This document shows, piece by piece, positions 6,288-6,713 of a DNA stretch of 6,713 nucleotides; the first letter of the stretch is position 1, and every line of letters starts with the position of its first letter. Under the pieces are notes generated by a model. That model saw nothing but the letters and a program-made list of their open reading frames with translations. It was not told the DNA's origin and searched no databases. The DNA is from Microbacterium sp. GTDB lineage: Bacteria > Actinomycetota > Actinomycetes > Actinomycetales > Microbacteriaceae. The stretch is taken from assembly GCA_031286555.1 (NCBI GenBank), contig JAITUD010000479.1:1-6713 (forward strand), given 5' to 3'. The translations under genes were made by a program, and so were the position numbers.

Positions 6288-6294
6288 AGGGGAG
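6288..6294 (+). promoter_or_regulatory. Possible ribosome binding site for an alternative GTG start of the kinase
   Basis: AGGGGAG contains a GGAG core eight bases before an in-frame GTG at 6303. The ATG at 6321 has no spaced Shine-Dalgarno, only GAAGG directly abutting it. If this site is used, the kinase gains six N-terminal residues (MPQNRR). Confidence 0.4.
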
Positions 6295-6320
6295 CCGGGG
6301 CGGTGCCCCAGAATCGAAGG

Positions 6321-6713
6321 ATGCATCGGATCGCGATCGTCGGCGCCGTCTCCTGGAACACTCTCGTGCTGCTCGATGAGCTGCCGGAACCCGTGCCGCA
6401 CATGCAGTACGCGCTGGACGACTGGCAGACTCTCGGCGGCACCAGCGCCGGCAAGGCTCTCGCGCTGACCGCGCTGGGCGACCGGGTGCTTCTGCGTGCC
6501 GGCGTCGGGGCCGACGCGGAGGGCGGGCGGATCCGCGCGGCGTTGACCGGCGCTGGTGTCGATCCGTCGGCGCTCGTCCCGGCTGACCGGTCCGAGCGGC
6601 ATCTGAATCTGATGACGCAGGCGGGGGAGCGGGTCTCGCTCTACCTCGCCAGCCCGGAGGTCACCGCCGAGGAGGATCCTGCGTCTCTCGACGAGTTCTT
6701 CGCCGGCGCCGAA
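6321..6713 (+). CDS. PfkB/ribokinase-family carbohydrate kinase (N-terminal fragment)
   Basis: The frame is open from ATG at 6321 to the window edge (131 codons, C-terminus missing). The start reads MHRIAIVGAVSWN, the first beta strand of the ribokinase fold. It is followed by LGGTSAGKALALTALG at residues 38-53 and VLLRAGVGADAEGGRIRAAL, here split as VLLRAGVGADAEGG and RIRAAL, then GVDPSALV: the GG substrate motif and the VGxDxxG segment of the PfkB family. Such enzymes phosphorylate sugars or nucleosides with ATP; the ATP and catalytic Asp motifs (DTxGAGD) would be beyond the edge, so substrate cannot be named. ATG is chosen because it puts the conserved strand right at the start; a GTG at 6303 with a better-spaced AGGGGAG is a real alternative. 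It is transcribed divergently from the phosphatase. Confidence 0.85.
   Translation, partial: MHRIAIVGAVSWNTLVLLDELPEPVPHMQYALDDWQTLGGTSAGKALALTALGDRVLLRAGVGADAEGGRIRAALTGAGVDPSALVPADRSERHLNLMTQAGERVSLYLASPEVTAEEDPASLDEFFAGAE

Noticed and set aside
1649..6324. Frequent GGATGC/GCATCC words scattered over the window (about thirteen by hand count).
   Set aside because: The same-composition word CGATGC/GCATCG is found about as often, spacing is irregular, and most copies are Asp-Ala or Ala-Ser codon pairs. There is no sign of a repeat family in this window.

Overview
The window is high-GC DNA (around two thirds G+C or more by eye) from an actinobacterium. The best guess is Microbacteriaceae, for example Microbacterium. 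This is inferred from the cytidine deaminase and adenosine deaminase variants (CAEC and NTDNR motifs, as in mycobacterial and streptomycete enzymes as I remember them), the codon bias, and GGAGG-type ribosome binding sites. It was not checked against a database.

Positions 1-4358 (+ strand) are the 3' part of a nucleoside uptake and salvage operon. In order it holds the C-terminal end of one ABC permease, a complete second permease, cytidine deaminase (cdd), thymidine/pyrimidine-nucleoside phosphorylase (deoA) and adenosine deaminase (add). Two junctions are 4-nt ATGA overlaps, one stop codon is fused to the next ribosome binding site, and the largest gap is 29 nt, so the genes are almost certainly co-transcribed. 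Nucleosides enter through the transporter; the substrate-binding lipoprotein and ATPase should lie upstream of the window. Cytidine is deaminated to uridine, uridine and thymidine are split to base plus (deoxy)ribose-1-phosphate, and adenosine is deaminated to inosine. A perfect 17-bp hairpin ends the operon and sits between convergent genes.

Positions 4439-6112 (- strand) encode an exported calcineurin-like metallophosphatase. It has a signal peptide, an N-terminal chitobiase/beta-hexosaminidase C-terminal-type beta-sandwich module, a complete metal-ligand set and an FN3-like C-terminus. From about position 6303 or 6321 a divergent + strand gene begins and runs off the window; it is the N-terminal part of a PfkB/ribokinase-family sugar kinase.

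The intergenic region of roughly 190-210 nt between these divergent genes holds the most interesting non-coding signal: two pairs of 11-nt-spaced GTTC-type repeats on the phosphatase strand that resemble actinobacterial PhoP (PHO box) sites. This suggests phosphate-starvation control of the exported phosphatase. No mobile element, CRISPR array, RNA gene or clearly novel system was found; most of the window is well-formed ordinary metabolism.
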